From Pedobacter nutrimenti (GTDB lineage: Bacteria > Bacteroidota > Bacteroidia > Sphingobacteriales > Sphingobacteriaceae), in the NCBI RefSeq assembly GCF_003208655.1, contig NZ_QKLU01000005.1:154889-218888 (forward strand): a stretch of 64,000 bases of DNA. The letters are read 5' to 3'. This document shows positions 54,828 through 62,520 of the stretch, piece after piece (position 1 is the stretch's first letter; every line of letters begins with the position of its first letter). A program made the translations under genes and the position numbers. The notes under the pieces are model-generated. The model made no database searches, was not told the origin of the DNA, and was given only the letters and a program-made list of their open reading frames with translations.

Positions 54828-55268
54828 ATGAACTTATCCTTTACTGCAGAAATTGATGGAAAACCCAGTTTTTTTAAGGAAAAAATCCTTCTTTCCCTGG
54901 GCACTGTGGGGCTGCCTGATTTAAAGCCTAAACTCCATACCATCCGAAGAACCAGGGCGGAGGCCACAGGCGACCCCAGGGCCCCGGAGTGGCAGCAAGG
55001 AATGGTCATTGATTTTTGTATTTCAACTGCGGCAGGTCAGGAAATTCCTTTCGGACCGAAAATCCGCTGTACCGGCATACAGAACATCTGTATTTGTGCT
55101 ATAGGAAATTCACTACCTGAAATTCACATAGACGGGCATGAACTAGACGTAGTACAGATCCGGGAACTGGCCGTTAACGATGGTTTTGAGAACCTCGAAG
55201 ACTTTTTGAACTATTTTCAAGGAAATTTTAGCGGACTGCTTATCCATTGGACAAAGAAGCGTTACTGA
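54828..55268 (+). CDS. ASCH-like (PUA-related) domain protein
   Basis: 146 residues from ATG 54828. The pattern KLHTIRRTR near residue 38, a central beta region, and the C-terminal LAVNDGFENLEDFLNYF match the usual features of ASCH proteins (K-x-x-T-I-R and a D-G-F-x-x-x-x-D-F helix). ASCH domains bind RNA or modified nucleosides; a role here is not readable. No partner is obvious, though two small genes follow. Confidence 0.6.
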   Translation: MNLSFTAEIDGKPSFFKEKILLSLGTVGLPDLKPKLHTIRRTRAEATGDPRAPEWQQGMVIDFCISTAAGQEIPFGPKIRCTGIQNICICAIGNSLPEIHIDGHELDVVQIRELAVNDGFENLEDFLNYFQGNFSGLLIHWTKKRY

Positions 55269-55330
55269 GCTTTTTATTTTAAAAATTGGTAAAACATAGA
55301 TTTCCTTTTCGGGTTCGGAAATTTTAATTC

Positions 55331-55345
55331 GTATCTTGTAGATAC
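55331..55345. repeat. short palindrome near the start of a small gene
   Basis: GTATCT TGT AGATAC is a perfect 6-bp inverted repeat with a 3-bp spacer, 36 bp before the ATG at 55381. It overlaps TATCTTG, a near match to the -7 box. Confidence 0.35.
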
Positions 55346-55380
55346 AATTAATCATCATAAAAACCTTAAAAAACAAAGAC

Positions 55381-55572
55381 ATGAACCAGAAAGAAATCAA
55401 TGATGAATACATTCAGGCCGTCAACAAGATCGAAACCATTCTTAAATTCGACAAGAGTGCTTATCCGAGTGCGACGGATTTTATCAAAGCCCTTTTGAAA
55501 TTGGCCAAAGCCAATCACTTTGAGGTACTAACTAAAGATGGTTCCAGCCTTGAAGACGCCATTAATGATTAA
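55381..55572 (+). CDS. small hypothetical protein (63 residues)
   Basis: 63 residues beginning MNQKEINDEY, mostly helical and mildly acidic (IQAVNKIETILKFD; DFIKALLKLAKANHF). No signal, no membrane segment, no recognised domain. The ATG has an A-rich upstream region (AAAACAAAGAC) usual for Bacteroidota. Helical content, composition and spacing support it as real; function unknown. Confidence 0.6.
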   Translation: MNQKEINDEYIQAVNKIETILKFDKSAYPSATDFIKALLKLAKANHFEVLTKDGSSLEDAIND

Positions 55573-55701
55573 AAAATAGCTCTGCTGCAGAAAGAACACC
55601 TGAATTTCTGATCACAGGAGGGCCGTTTGCTTATTTTTTAAACACTTTTAAAACCTGTGGGAAAGCCATTTGTTTTTATGTTGTATGTAAATCGGAATGC
55701 C

Positions 55702-55905
55702 ATGAAAAATCTGTCAATTGAACTTAATTTCCCGGGGCCGCGCCGGGACAGTGATCCGGACGAAGATCTGGATGGAAAAAACGGAAATTCACGAAGCCCG
55801 GGCAGGGACGAAGATGAAGAAGAGGATAGCCTTTATCCCGATGATCTGGATGCAGATGACGATTGGGATGAGGATGATGATTTTGATGATGACGATATTT
55901 ACTGA
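55702..55905 (+). CDS. small highly acidic protein
   Basis: 67 residues from ATG 55702; the frame also opens at GTG 55657 and ATG 55678. After MKNLSIELNFPGPRR the sequence is dominated by Asp and Glu, ending DDDFDDDDIY. Low complexity and no fold prediction possible. Possible roles (cation binding, nucleic-acid mimicry) are speculation. Followed by a strong terminator, which supports a transcribed unit. Confidence 0.5.
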   Translation: MKNLSIELNFPGPRRDSDPDEDLDGKNGNSRSPGRDEDEEEDSLYPDDLDADDDWDEDDDFDDDDIY

Positions 55906-55908
55906 TTA

Positions 55909-55937
55909 AAAAGGCCTTCCTGGACAGAAGGCCTTTT
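55909..55937. terminator. bidirectional terminator
   Basis: AAAAGGCCTTC (55909-55919) pairs with GAAGGCCTTTT (55927-55937), 7-base loop, between the small acidic gene and the antitoxin gene. Confidence 0.8.
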
Positions 55938-55947
55938 GTACAGCATA

Positions 55948-56334
55948 TTAAACATTTTCCAATAAAAAATCACCACTGATACCCAATTTGGTATGGACTG
56001 CCTTTAGAAAAGATACATCTGGTTCACGTTTCCCATTAAGGATCTGGGATAATTTTGAAGCACCCAGGCCAAGCAAATCAGCAAGTTTTGCCTGGGTAAG
56101 GTTAAGTTCTTTAATTTTATGTTGCACCACTACATTTATGCTCAGAGGAATGGGCATAATTTTAAGAATGTGATCTTCATATTGCTCTGCAAGAAGACTT
56201 AGCGCTGCAAGTTCAGCGGATTCAATCTTAGAAAGTGAATGAAAACCATTTCCCTCTGTCGCCTTTTCAATGTAACGCTCTATAATGGCTAGTATCTGAT
56301 GGTATTGGGCTTCAGTTCTTATTTTTGTAATCAT
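55948..56334 (-). CDS. higA: HigA-type antitoxin with XRE HTH
   Basis: 128 residues. N-terminal helical part (AIIERYIEKATE) and a C-terminal HTH (LNLTQAKLADLLGLGASKLSQILNGKREP), the usual HigA order. It neutralises the toxin encoded 10 bp upstream in the same transcript and represses the shared promoter. The toxin-first gene order is typical of hig. Confidence 0.9.
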   Translation of the reverse strand: MITKIRTEAQYHQILAIIERYIEKATEGNGFHSLSKIESAELAALSLLAEQYEDHILKIMPIPLSINVVVQHKIKELNLTQAKLADLLGLGASKLSQILNGKREPDVSFLKAVHTKLGISGDFLLENV

Positions 56335-56344
56335 ACTTACGAAG

Positions 56345-56638
56345 TTAAATGGTTGAACAATCTATCTTGCTATATTCTTCATGCGTCCCGATAAACCGTA
56401 TAAATAATGTGCGCTTATCAAAAAAAATCATAGCGATTAACCTGAACTCGTTTCCTTTAATGTTAAATACATATCTGTCATTACCTGTATAATCCACATG
56501 ATTATACGTTCTTTTTATATCAGCCGGTTTGCTCCAATCTGCTTCTTTAACGAGTTTGTACCAGTTGTTTAGTGCTTTTTCAGATTCAGGATGCTGCTCT
56601 GCAAAGCTGCTGACTTTTCTTTTAAATAGTATAACCAT
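56345..56638 (-). CDS. higB: HigB-type mRNA interferase toxin
   Basis: 97 residues. HigB_toxin-family features: KRKVSSFAEQHPESEKALNNWYKLV, DIKRTYNHVDYTGNDRYVFNIKGNEFRL (split at residues ~40-67) and RFIGTHEEYSKID at the end. Cleaves ribosome-associated mRNA when free of HigA. The start ATG follows a -7-like element by 2 nt, so the message may be leaderless. Confidence 0.9.
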   Translation of the reverse strand: MVILFKRKVSSFAEQHPESEKALNNWYKLVKEADWSKPADIKRTYNHVDYTGNDRYVFNIKGNEFRLIAMIFFDKRTLFIRFIGTHEEYSKIDCSTI

Positions 56639-56640
56639 AA

Positions 56641-56648
56641 CAAAGGTA
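56641..56648 (-). promoter_or_regulatory. candidate -7 element of the higBA operon
   Basis: On the minus strand TACCTTTG (TAnnTTTG) ends 2 nt before the higB ATG. A TTTG at 56664-56661 is only 12 bp upstream, so the -33 site is uncertain. Confidence 0.45.
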
Positions 56649-56670
56649 TAGGTATTTTTACAAATAAAAT

Positions 56671-56691
56671 AAATTTCATATTTTGAAATTT
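56671..56691. repeat. inverted repeat upstream of higB, operator-like
   Basis: AAATTTCA (56671-56678) and TGAAATTT (56684-56691) are perfectly complementary with a 5-bp spacer. The position, 33-53 bp upstream of higB, suits HigA binding. Confidence 0.5.
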
Positions 56692-56709
56692 ACACTTTGC
56701 AGTGATGCC

Positions 56710-56750
56710 GTAAATATCAGGCTATCAGAATTGATAGTCATTTTATTTAC
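56710..56750. repeat. nested inverted repeat between clpP-like and higB genes
   Basis: Inner arms CTATCA/TGATAG (56722-56727, 56732-56737) and outer arms GTAAATA/TATTTAC (56710-56716, 56744-56750). It follows the ClpP-like stop on the minus strand and may be a weak terminator or a second operator. Confidence 0.35.
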
Positions 56751-56762
56751 GTATAAAATCGT

Positions 56763-57458
56763 TTAGCCCTGACCCTGGCGCTGCAGAATTTCATCGATCA
56801 TTCCAAAATCCAGCGCCTGATTGGCGGTCATCCAGTAGTCCCTGCCGGAAGCTTCATGGATGGTATCATAAGATTGCCCGCTGTGCGTGGCCAGTACGGT
56901 GTATAATTCTTTCTGGAGTTTAAGGACCTCCCGGATGCTGATGTCCATGTCCGCAGCTGTGCCCTGGGCACCTCCGGAAGTCTGATGGATCATTACCCTG
57001 GCATGCTGCAAAGCACAGCGTTTACCTGCAGCGCCCGCACATAAAAGTACCGCGCTCATAGAAAGGGCTATACCTGTGCAAATGGTGGCCACATCAGGGC
57101 CGATGTACTGCATGGTGTCATAAATTCCAAGACCAGCATAAACCGAGCCCCCAGGGGAATTGATGTAAAGCTGTATGTCTTTTGTGGCATCCAGAGATTG
57201 TAGAAAAAGCAGTTGCGCCTGAATGACATTGGCATTTCTGTCGTCAACCGCTTCTCCTAAAAAAATAATACGGTCCATCATCAGCCTGGAAAAGACATCC
57301 ATTTGGGCTACATTCATTTGCCGTTCTTCGGTAATATAGGGGGTCATTGCCAAAACAGGGGCATAAGCACTGGTTTTGTTTATAAAATGGTCCACATAGG
57401 AACCATTTAAACGATGGTGTTTTACCGCATACAAGCGAAATTCTTTAGTATTGTTCAT
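56763..57458 (-). CDS. clpP: ClpP-like protease subunit, paralogue in a sigma-factor operon
   Basis: 231 residues. ClpP core with catalytic Ser133 in GIALSMSAVLL, His158 in RVMIHQ and Asp207 in ASGRDYWM; INSPGGSVYAGLGIYDTMQ and DMDISIREVLKLQKEL also match. The usual AASMGA context is ALSMSA here. A ~50-residue N-terminal extension precedes the core, and I see no Clp ATPase gene nearby. 80 bp after a small gene and sigma factor. Probably a second, specialised ClpP; the housekeeping clpP would be elsewhere. Confidence 0.85.
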   Translation of the reverse strand: MNNTKEFRLYAVKHHRLNGSYVDHFINKTSAYAPVLAMTPYITEERQMNVAQMDVFSRLMMDRIIFLGEAVDDRNANVIQAQLLFLQSLDATKDIQLYINSPGGSVYAGLGIYDTMQYIGPDVATICTGIALSMSAVLLCAGAAGKRCALQHARVMIHQTSGGAQGTAADMDISIREVLKLQKELYTVLATHSGQSYDTIHEASGRDYWMTANQALDFGMIDEILQRQGQG

Positions 57459-57538
57459 GTCAGATGGATTAAAATTTACACAAAGGGGATCCTGTTCCCC
57501 TATAGAGGGAATTAAAACAGGATAAAAAATTTGATTAA

Positions 57539-57808
57539 TTATTTTTGGAACAGACGTTTAATTTTTTGTCTGAAAGAGTAGTGCTCAGGTTCGCTAAACA
57601 ATTCCTGGGCCACCTGGGCAATTTCCTGCCTTATCTGCTGACGTCCGTAATCCCTGATCAGCTGATAGGTTTTTTGCTGCCATTGCACGCTTCCTTTTAG
57701 ATTTGGCTGCAGGAGCAGTTTAGCCTGGAACAGGAGCTTTTCTTCCGGTTTCGGATCACCCAGAAGCTGCTCCTCAATCCAGCTCAGTTCAATCCAGGAT
57801 GTCTTCAT
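57539..57808 (-). CDS. small anti-sigma-like protein
   Basis: 89 residues, no membrane helix. IEEQLLGDPKPEEKLLFQAKLLL resembles the N-terminal sigma-binding segment of Bacteroidota anti-sigma factors, but no zinc-binding Cys/His motif or periplasmic part follows. The remainder is basic and helical. Its start overlaps the sigma factor's end by 20 bp, indicating translational coupling. A cytoplasmic anti-sigma role is inferred. Confidence 0.55.
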   Translation of the reverse strand: MKTSWIELSWIEEQLLGDPKPEEKLLFQAKLLLQPNLKGSVQWQQKTYQLIRDYGRQQIRQEIAQVAQELFSEPEHYSFRQKIKRLFQK

Positions 57809-58355
57809 AACTTAATGATTTTTGTTTAACGGTTTGTTTTACCTTTTCAAGGCATTTGAATTTTTGGGCAGCAGCAGAACGTGCTCCAGAAAAACCAAAA
57901 CGTTCAGCAAGGCTGTTCATGTCCAGTTTTTCATAATAAAAAGCACTCAGCAAGGCCATGCATTTCTCCCCGGCCTTGCTGAGGAGCCGGAGTAATTTTT
58001 GGGAGGAAATTTCTGTTTCAGGCAGTTCATCAACATCAGATTCCAGAAAAGGTAAAAGCATCGGCTCAACAGAAGATTGCAGGTGGTTTTCTTTATACCT
58101 TTTGTTCCAGAGGTGTTTTGCGATACCAAACAAATAAGCCTTTTCACTATAATTGAGGTTTAATGTCGGTTCTGCTATTGTTTTTTCGTAATAGATGAGC
58201 AGGGCATCCTGAAAAATGTCCCTGGCCTGTTCAACGCAGCCACCCATTTTGCTGATGTACGCAGCCACCAGGGGGAAGGCCTTTTTGTAAAGCATTAAAA
58301 AAAGAGCGCCCCGCTCGGTCCTTTTTTCATTTGCTTTTATTTTTTTTGCAGTCAT
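57789..58355 (-). CDS. ECF-type sigma factor
   Basis: 188 residues from the ATG at 58355 (17 more codons are open upstream). Region 2: ARDIFQDALLIYYEK and AYLFGIAKHLWNKRYKE; region 4: LLSAFYYEKLDMNSLAERFGFSGARSAAAQKFKCLEKV. It precedes the anti-sigma-like and ClpP-like genes, so it may direct its own operon and be controlled by proteolysis. Confidence 0.85.
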   Translation of the reverse strand: MTAKKIKANEKRTERGALFLMLYKKAFPLVAAYISKMGGCVEQARDIFQDALLIYYEKTIAEPTLNLNYSEKAYLFGIAKHLWNKRYKENHLQSSVEPMLLPFLESDVDELPETEISSQKLLRLLSKAGEKCMALLSAFYYEKLDMNSLAERFGFSGARSAAAQKFKCLEKVKQTVKQKSLSYEDILD

Positions 58356-58461
58356 TATGAATTGCTTTTTATAATAAGTGCGCTTTAAAGACAAAAGATC
58401 ACCCAAATTTGCAAAATAATTAAAATTTGTTGCCCTTTACACCATGGACAAACCACAACAA

Positions 58462-59016
58462 TCAAAGAATTTTTGACAGAAAAAGGGCTTTTTCGAGTGT
58501 AGGGACTTCCGAGGGATCATAAAGAGAAAGGTGCAGGCCACTAAGCTCAAACCCGTTTTTAAAATAAAAATCTATAGCGGGCACATTCGTATTTTGTACT
58601 TCCAGTTCGATCAGCCGAAACTTATGCGTTTTGGCTGTTTGGGTCAGGTGATTTAAAAGTAAGGTTCCAATTCCTTTTTTTCTATAGCTATCTGCGATTT
58701 CCAGATAATCAAGCCAGAGGGAATTGTTCCAGCTTTTTTTTTCGGTAATGGCGACACCCACCAGAAGATCATTTTCGTAGGCCCCAAAAGAAAGCCCCTG
58801 CGAAATGAGTTCCTGATAATGGAGGCTGTCTTGCCTGGTATAAGTCCATTGTTTGGTGTAGGCTTCTTTTAAAGCCGTTCTGCCAAGCTCAAACCTAAAG
58901 CCATTTGGAGTGACAGACCTGGAAAGTTCATAAATTTCTGTGGAATGGTAACCATTGAAACCAAAGGATAGCTGTTTTTGGCGGCTGAAACTGTTTAATA
59001 CTTTAATGCTGATCAT
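58462..59016 (-). CDS. GNAT-family acetyltransferase
   Basis: 184 residues; N-terminal half unclassified, C-terminal GNAT fold with LLVGVAITEKK, the acetyl-CoA motif SYRKKGIGTLLLNHL and LEVQNTNVPAIDFYFKNGFE. Acceptor unknown. No signal or partner gene. Confidence 0.85.
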   Translation of the reverse strand: MISIKVLNSFSRQKQLSFGFNGYHSTEIYELSRSVTPNGFRFELGRTALKEAYTKQWTYTRQDSLHYQELISQGLSFGAYENDLLVGVAITEKKSWNNSLWLDYLEIADSYRKKGIGTLLLNHLTQTAKTHKFRLIELEVQNTNVPAIDFYFKNGFELSGLHLSLYDPSEVPTLEKALFLSKIL

Positions 59017-59383
59017 AACAATATGGGTAAATCAATTTGTAAAAAGCCCTAGTGGTCCTCCTTTTGAAAACTGTCATTTTAGGTTTTTGAGATGAAATTT
59101 TAATCAAATAGAAAGTATAAAACGAGCTTCATATTAAACTTTATTTAAAATATATCCAGGTTTGTGCTTTAGGAAGCAATAATTTTTATTTTAGTGAAAC
59201 CAGAGATGCTCTTAACAAAGTAATTGAATATACTTTGTATGAAGATACGAATTTAAACGCTGCTTAAAACACCACAGGATTATCCCTGCTTTCTTTCAGA
59301 ACAACAAGGCATTTTGTTGCCATGGGAAAGCTGTGATTGCCTTTTTAACGCTAAATCATTTCTATTTTTATATATAAACCACT
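59017..59383. other. intergenic region
   Basis: 367 bp. On the plus strand 59121-59267 is an open frame of 48 codons without a start (it ends TNLNAA), which may be a gene remnant or chance. No promoter or RNA gene is recognisable. Confidence 0.45.
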
Positions 59384-59860
59384 ATGAACTCTCTTTTCCT
59401 CGGAGATGAAACCCCTGATTATAATCATGAGGTTTTACAAAAATTTAAACAATTTAAGCACCCGGGACGTCAATTAACTGAAGAAGAACGGTTGATTTTT
59501 TTTGTCCAGACCATTCGGTCAGATCCGTTTGATCCGGACCAGGACCGGCTCGATCTGTATTACAGGGAAAAACTGTTGAGGCTTAAAGAAATTTTTGACC
59601 TGCAACTAAAGCTTTTTGGCAATCTGGAATTGCCCGCCAAAGGATTAAGTGTTTGGGTCCGCCTGCTCAAAGCCAGAAATTTTTCCACCTGTATCCCCGG
59701 ATTAAAGGACCTGGGTGTATACAACCCTTCAAAGAACTGTGCTTTTGATCAAAAAAAAGTAGTGACCAGAATGCGGCTTGGTTTTGGACAAACAACCCTT
59801 GACACTTACCAGCTTGTATTTTTGATTTTAAAAGAACACTTTAAAATCAATTCGGCCTGA
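59384..59860 (+). CDS. hypothetical protein (158 residues)
   Basis: No signal or membrane segment. Helical, with LTEEERLIFFVQTIRSDPFDPDQDRLDLYYREKL spread over residues ~31-64 and a conserved-looking GLGVYNPSKN-type turn later (KDLGVYNPSKNCAF). I recognise no family. It is followed by a strong hairpin terminator, and the start codon at 59384 sits after an AT-rich leader. Confidence 0.65.
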   Translation: MNSLFLGDETPDYNHEVLQKFKQFKHPGRQLTEEERLIFFVQTIRSDPFDPDQDRLDLYYREKLLRLKEIFDLQLKLFGNLELPAKGLSVWVRLLKARNFSTCIPGLKDLGVYNPSKNCAFDQKKVVTRMRLGFGQTTLDTYQLVFLILKEHFKINSA

Positions 59861-59871
59861 GCCGGATTAGG

Positions 59872-59905
59872 GCCTGCAGAAACAAAACTGCAGGCTTTAT
59901 TTTTT
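59872..59905 (+). terminator. intrinsic terminator
   Basis: GCCTGCAG (59872-59879) pairs with CTGCAGGC (59888-59895), 8-base loop, followed by a T-rich run. Confidence 0.75.
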
Positions 59906-59906
59906 A

Positions 59907-59936
59907 TTGCTGAAGGAATTCTATATTATATATTTG
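59907..59936 (+). promoter_or_regulatory. Bacteroidota-type promoter for the oxidoreductase operon
   Basis: TTG at 59907-59909, 19-bp spacer, TATATTTG at 59929-59936; both elements fit the consensus. About 50 nt of leader precede the ATG at 59993. Confidence 0.65.
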
Positions 59937-59992
59937 TCTGATGCCGGAGGGAGGTTAAATTTCCATCTGAAAATAGCATAAAATTAAAAAAA

Positions 59993-61015
59993 ATGAATCC
60001 AATTGTAACCGGTTTGATGGCCTATGGAATGTCGGGCCGGCTATTTCACGCACCATTTTTGGCTTCCAATACAGCTTTCAGGTTTAAAGCGGTATTGGAA
60101 CGTGGGCAGAAAAAGGCTACTCAGCATTATCCTGATGTCATCAGTTACAGCAGTGTTGAAGCCTTGCTAAATGATCCGGAAATCGAATTGATTGTTGTCA
60201 ACAGTCCAAATCATACCCATTTTGATCTGGCCAAAAGCGCATTAAAAGCGGGTAAGCATGTTCTGATTGAAAAACCTGCTGCCATCCATGTGGCAGAAGC
60301 AAAAACATTGTTTGAACTGGGGAAGAAACTGGACCTGAAAGTCCTGGTGTACCAGAACCGGCGCTATGACAGTAGTTTTTTATCCTTTAAAAAAGTTCTT
60401 GAAAGTGGCTGCTTGGGCAAACTTCTGGAAGTTCATTTGAGGCTGGACCGCTACAGAATGGCCATTGGGGCAAAACCCTTTAAAGAGAACCCGGAAATAC
60501 CGGGGAATGGCCTGCTCTATGATATTGGTCCGCATCTGCTGGACCATGCCATAGAACTGTTTGGCAAGCCCGTTGAATTTCATAAAACTACGGCAAAGCA
60601 CCGGCCGGCTACCAGGGTAGACGATTATTTTCACCTTCATTTAGTTTATCCGGAAGGTTTAAACGTGTACCTGAGTTCAGCGATGCTCATTGCAGATCCC
60701 CAGCCGGCTTTTGTAGCCCATGGCAGCCTGGGAAGTTTTGTGAAAATGTCTGCAGATGTACAACAAGCCCAGCTTGACGCAGGTATGATGCCCTCGGACG
60801 CGGTTTTTGGTCTGGAGCCTGCTGGCAGCGAAGGAAAGCTGGTGCAAATGGGTTTGGGCCAGGAAAAAAACACCACCTGGGTGCCTGCTGAAAAGGGCGA
60901 TTATAATGCCCTGTTTAATGCGGTTTACCAAACCATCAGGAACGATACATTGTTTCCTGTAAAGGAAGAAGAGATCTTATTGCAGCTGCGGTTACTGGAT
61001 TCAGAAAATACATAA
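59993..61015 (+). CDS. Gfo/Idh/MocA-family NAD(P)-dependent oxidoreductase
   Basis: 340 residues. N-terminal Rossmann region with GLMAYGMSGRLFHAPFL (a looser glycine motif than usual), NSPNHTHFDLAKSAL, and VLIEKPAAI containing the active-site EKP. The C-terminal dimerisation domain contains GLLYDIGPHLLDHAIELFG, with the catalytic Asp-His region. Substrate is a sugar or polyol; not determinable. First gene of a three-gene operon with a good promoter. Confidence 0.92.
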   Translation: MNPIVTGLMAYGMSGRLFHAPFLASNTAFRFKAVLERGQKKATQHYPDVISYSSVEALLNDPEIELIVVNSPNHTHFDLAKSALKAGKHVLIEKPAAIHVAEAKTLFELGKKLDLKVLVYQNRRYDSSFLSFKKVLESGCLGKLLEVHLRLDRYRMAIGAKPFKENPEIPGNGLLYDIGPHLLDHAIELFGKPVEFHKTTAKHRPATRVDDYFHLHLVYPEGLNVYLSSAMLIADPQPAFVAHGSLGSFVKMSADVQQAQLDAGMMPSDAVFGLEPAGSEGKLVQMGLGQEKNTTWVPAEKGDYNALFNAVYQTIRNDTLFPVKEEEILLQLRLLDSENT

Positions 61016-61025
61016 GCATACAGGT

Positions 61026-61463
61026 ATGAAAATTTTAATGGTTTGTTTAGGAAACATATGCCGTTCACCTCTGGCCCATGGAATACTCCAGCATATGGCA
61101 GATCAAAAAGGGTTAAACTGGGAAATTGACTCTGCCGGAACCGGAAACTGGCATGTGGGACAGCAACCCGACAAACGCTCGGTAAAAGTAGCCCGCTCAC
61201 ACCATATTGACATCAGTAACCAGCGGGCGCAGCATTTTAATGCCGGACTGTTCGATGCTTTTGACCGGATTTATGTCATGGATAAAAATAACCTGCGTGA
61301 TGTATTGCAGCAAGCCAGAACAGATGCAGAACGGGAAAAAGTACAGTTGTTTTTGCCGGGGGCAGAAGTGCCCGATCCTTATTGGGAAGATGATCAGTTT
61401 GAACCGGTGTTTTGTTTGATAGAAGAACGTTGCAGAACGATTGTTGAACAGGCCTCGGTTTAA
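61026..61463 (+). CDS. low-molecular-weight protein-tyrosine-phosphatase
   Basis: 145 residues. Signature C-x5-R at the N-terminus (CLGNICRS) and Asp-Pro in VPDPYWE supplying the general acid. Acts on phosphotyrosine or phosphoarginine; in bacteria often linked to capsule export, but no capsule genes are in the window. 10 bp after the oxidoreductase, 1 bp before the next gene. Confidence 0.93.
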   Translation: MKILMVCLGNICRSPLAHGILQHMADQKGLNWEIDSAGTGNWHVGQQPDKRSVKVARSHHIDISNQRAQHFNAGLFDAFDRIYVMDKNNLRDVLQQARTDAEREKVQLFLPGAEVPDPYWEDDQFEPVFCLIEERCRTIVEQASV

Positions 61464-61464
61464 A

Positions 61465-61986
61465 ATGATACAGAAACTTTATAAACGCAGCGATTTGATA
61501 TACATCCTGGAATGTATTACCGGTTTGTGCATTTGTTATGCATTGTATTATTATTTTCCCCGGCAGCAGTTTTTCTGGAGCATGGTTTCTGTGGTATTGG
61601 TCATTGCGCCAGGCGACAGCGATTCCAATCAGCTGGCCTTTGACCGGATGAAAGCCAATGTGCTGGGTTCTTCAGTTGGTTTGCTCTTGTTTCTGCTTCA
61701 TCGTCCAAATCTATTTCTGATTTGCGTGGGAATTGCCCTTACCCTTTTGATTGGGATCGGTTTTAAACTCAAAGGGGCTATGCGGTCTTCGCTGTCAGCA
61801 CTGGTCATTGTCATGGTGCATGAACAGCAGTTGCACAGTACCTGGCACATCGCCCTGGAACGCATGGGTTGTGTAATGGTTGGGTGTATGACCGGCTTGC
61901 TGGTGACGCTTGTTTTTAATAAATTAATGTCCTTTAACCGGAACAATGCGACCGGTCAGAAAAGAAAGCGGCAGTCCGATCATTAA
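61465..61986 (+). CDS. FUSC-like membrane protein
   Basis: 173 residues from ATG 61465 (one base after the preceding stop). Five or six hydrophobic segments in the arrangement of the FUSC/YccS family, with the conserved LAFDRMKANVLGSSVG between TM segments. Function unknown; some homologues are linked to aromatic acid efflux. Its 3' end overlaps the converging gene by 63 bp. Confidence 0.75.
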   Translation: MIQKLYKRSDLIYILECITGLCICYALYYYFPRQQFFWSMVSVVLVIAPGDSDSNQLAFDRMKANVLGSSVGLLLFLLHRPNLFLICVGIALTLLIGIGFKLKGAMRSSLSALVIVMVHEQQLHSTWHIALERMGCVMVGCMTGLLVTLVFNKLMSFNRNNATGQKRKRQSDH

Positions 61987-62415
61987 AATCAGGATCAGCA
62001 GTTCGGTTAGGGCATGAAGGACATTAAAAGGTCCTTTAGGAGTTTGGCTCAGTGGAACAACAATAAGGTTCATGACCGACCAGATAAAAAGGGCATAAAT
62101 CACTCCGGTAGGTATTTTATGTGCTGACATCCATTTTATGCGATAATAGAGCAGACAGAAGAGTATGGTAAAGGACATTGCAATGCCATAATGTAGTAAC
62201 AATCCCATCAAAATAACATTTGTACCCTGATCTGTAATTGCACCGGGGCCAGAAATCCCACTGCTGATGTATTTAAAAATGATAACCGGATTTTTTCCTG
62301 TGGAAATAAAATATTTGATCAGCTGGGTGGCAATGTCAAATGAACCAACCAGTAAACCTAAAGAAAGTACATTAAACAGGATGGTTGCTGAGAAGGAAGG
62401 TGTTTTTTTTTCCAT
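61924..62415 (-). CDS. four-helix membrane protein of unknown function
   Basis: 163 residues with four hydrophobic segments (ILFNVLSLGLLVGSFDIA; NVILMGLLLHYGIAMSFTIL; GVIYALFIWSVMNLIVVPL; LTELLILILMIGLPLSFL). Organisation resembles the DUF6789/YagU-like group but I would not assert it. Its last ~20 codons overlap the FUSC gene end on the other strand. Confidence 0.7.
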   Translation of the reverse strand: MEKKTPSFSATILFNVLSLGLLVGSFDIATQLIKYFISTGKNPVIIFKYISSGISGPGAITDQGTNVILMGLLLHYGIAMSFTILFCLLYYRIKWMSAHKIPTGVIYALFIWSVMNLIVVPLSQTPKGPFNVLHALTELLILILMIGLPLSFLTGRIVPVKGH

Positions 62416-62520
62416 AATGCAGATTTCCGGCTTTCAAATTTGCTTTAATTGAATTTACGATAAATCTTCAGATATACCTGCAGGGTTACTTTTTAATTCA
62501 TAAAATGAAAACAGTTTTTT

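Noticed and set aside
54828-58355. Integrated mobile element around the toxin-antitoxin pair
   Set aside because: No integrase, transposase, attachment-site duplication or base-composition break is visible; tRNA-Pro is 30 kb away.
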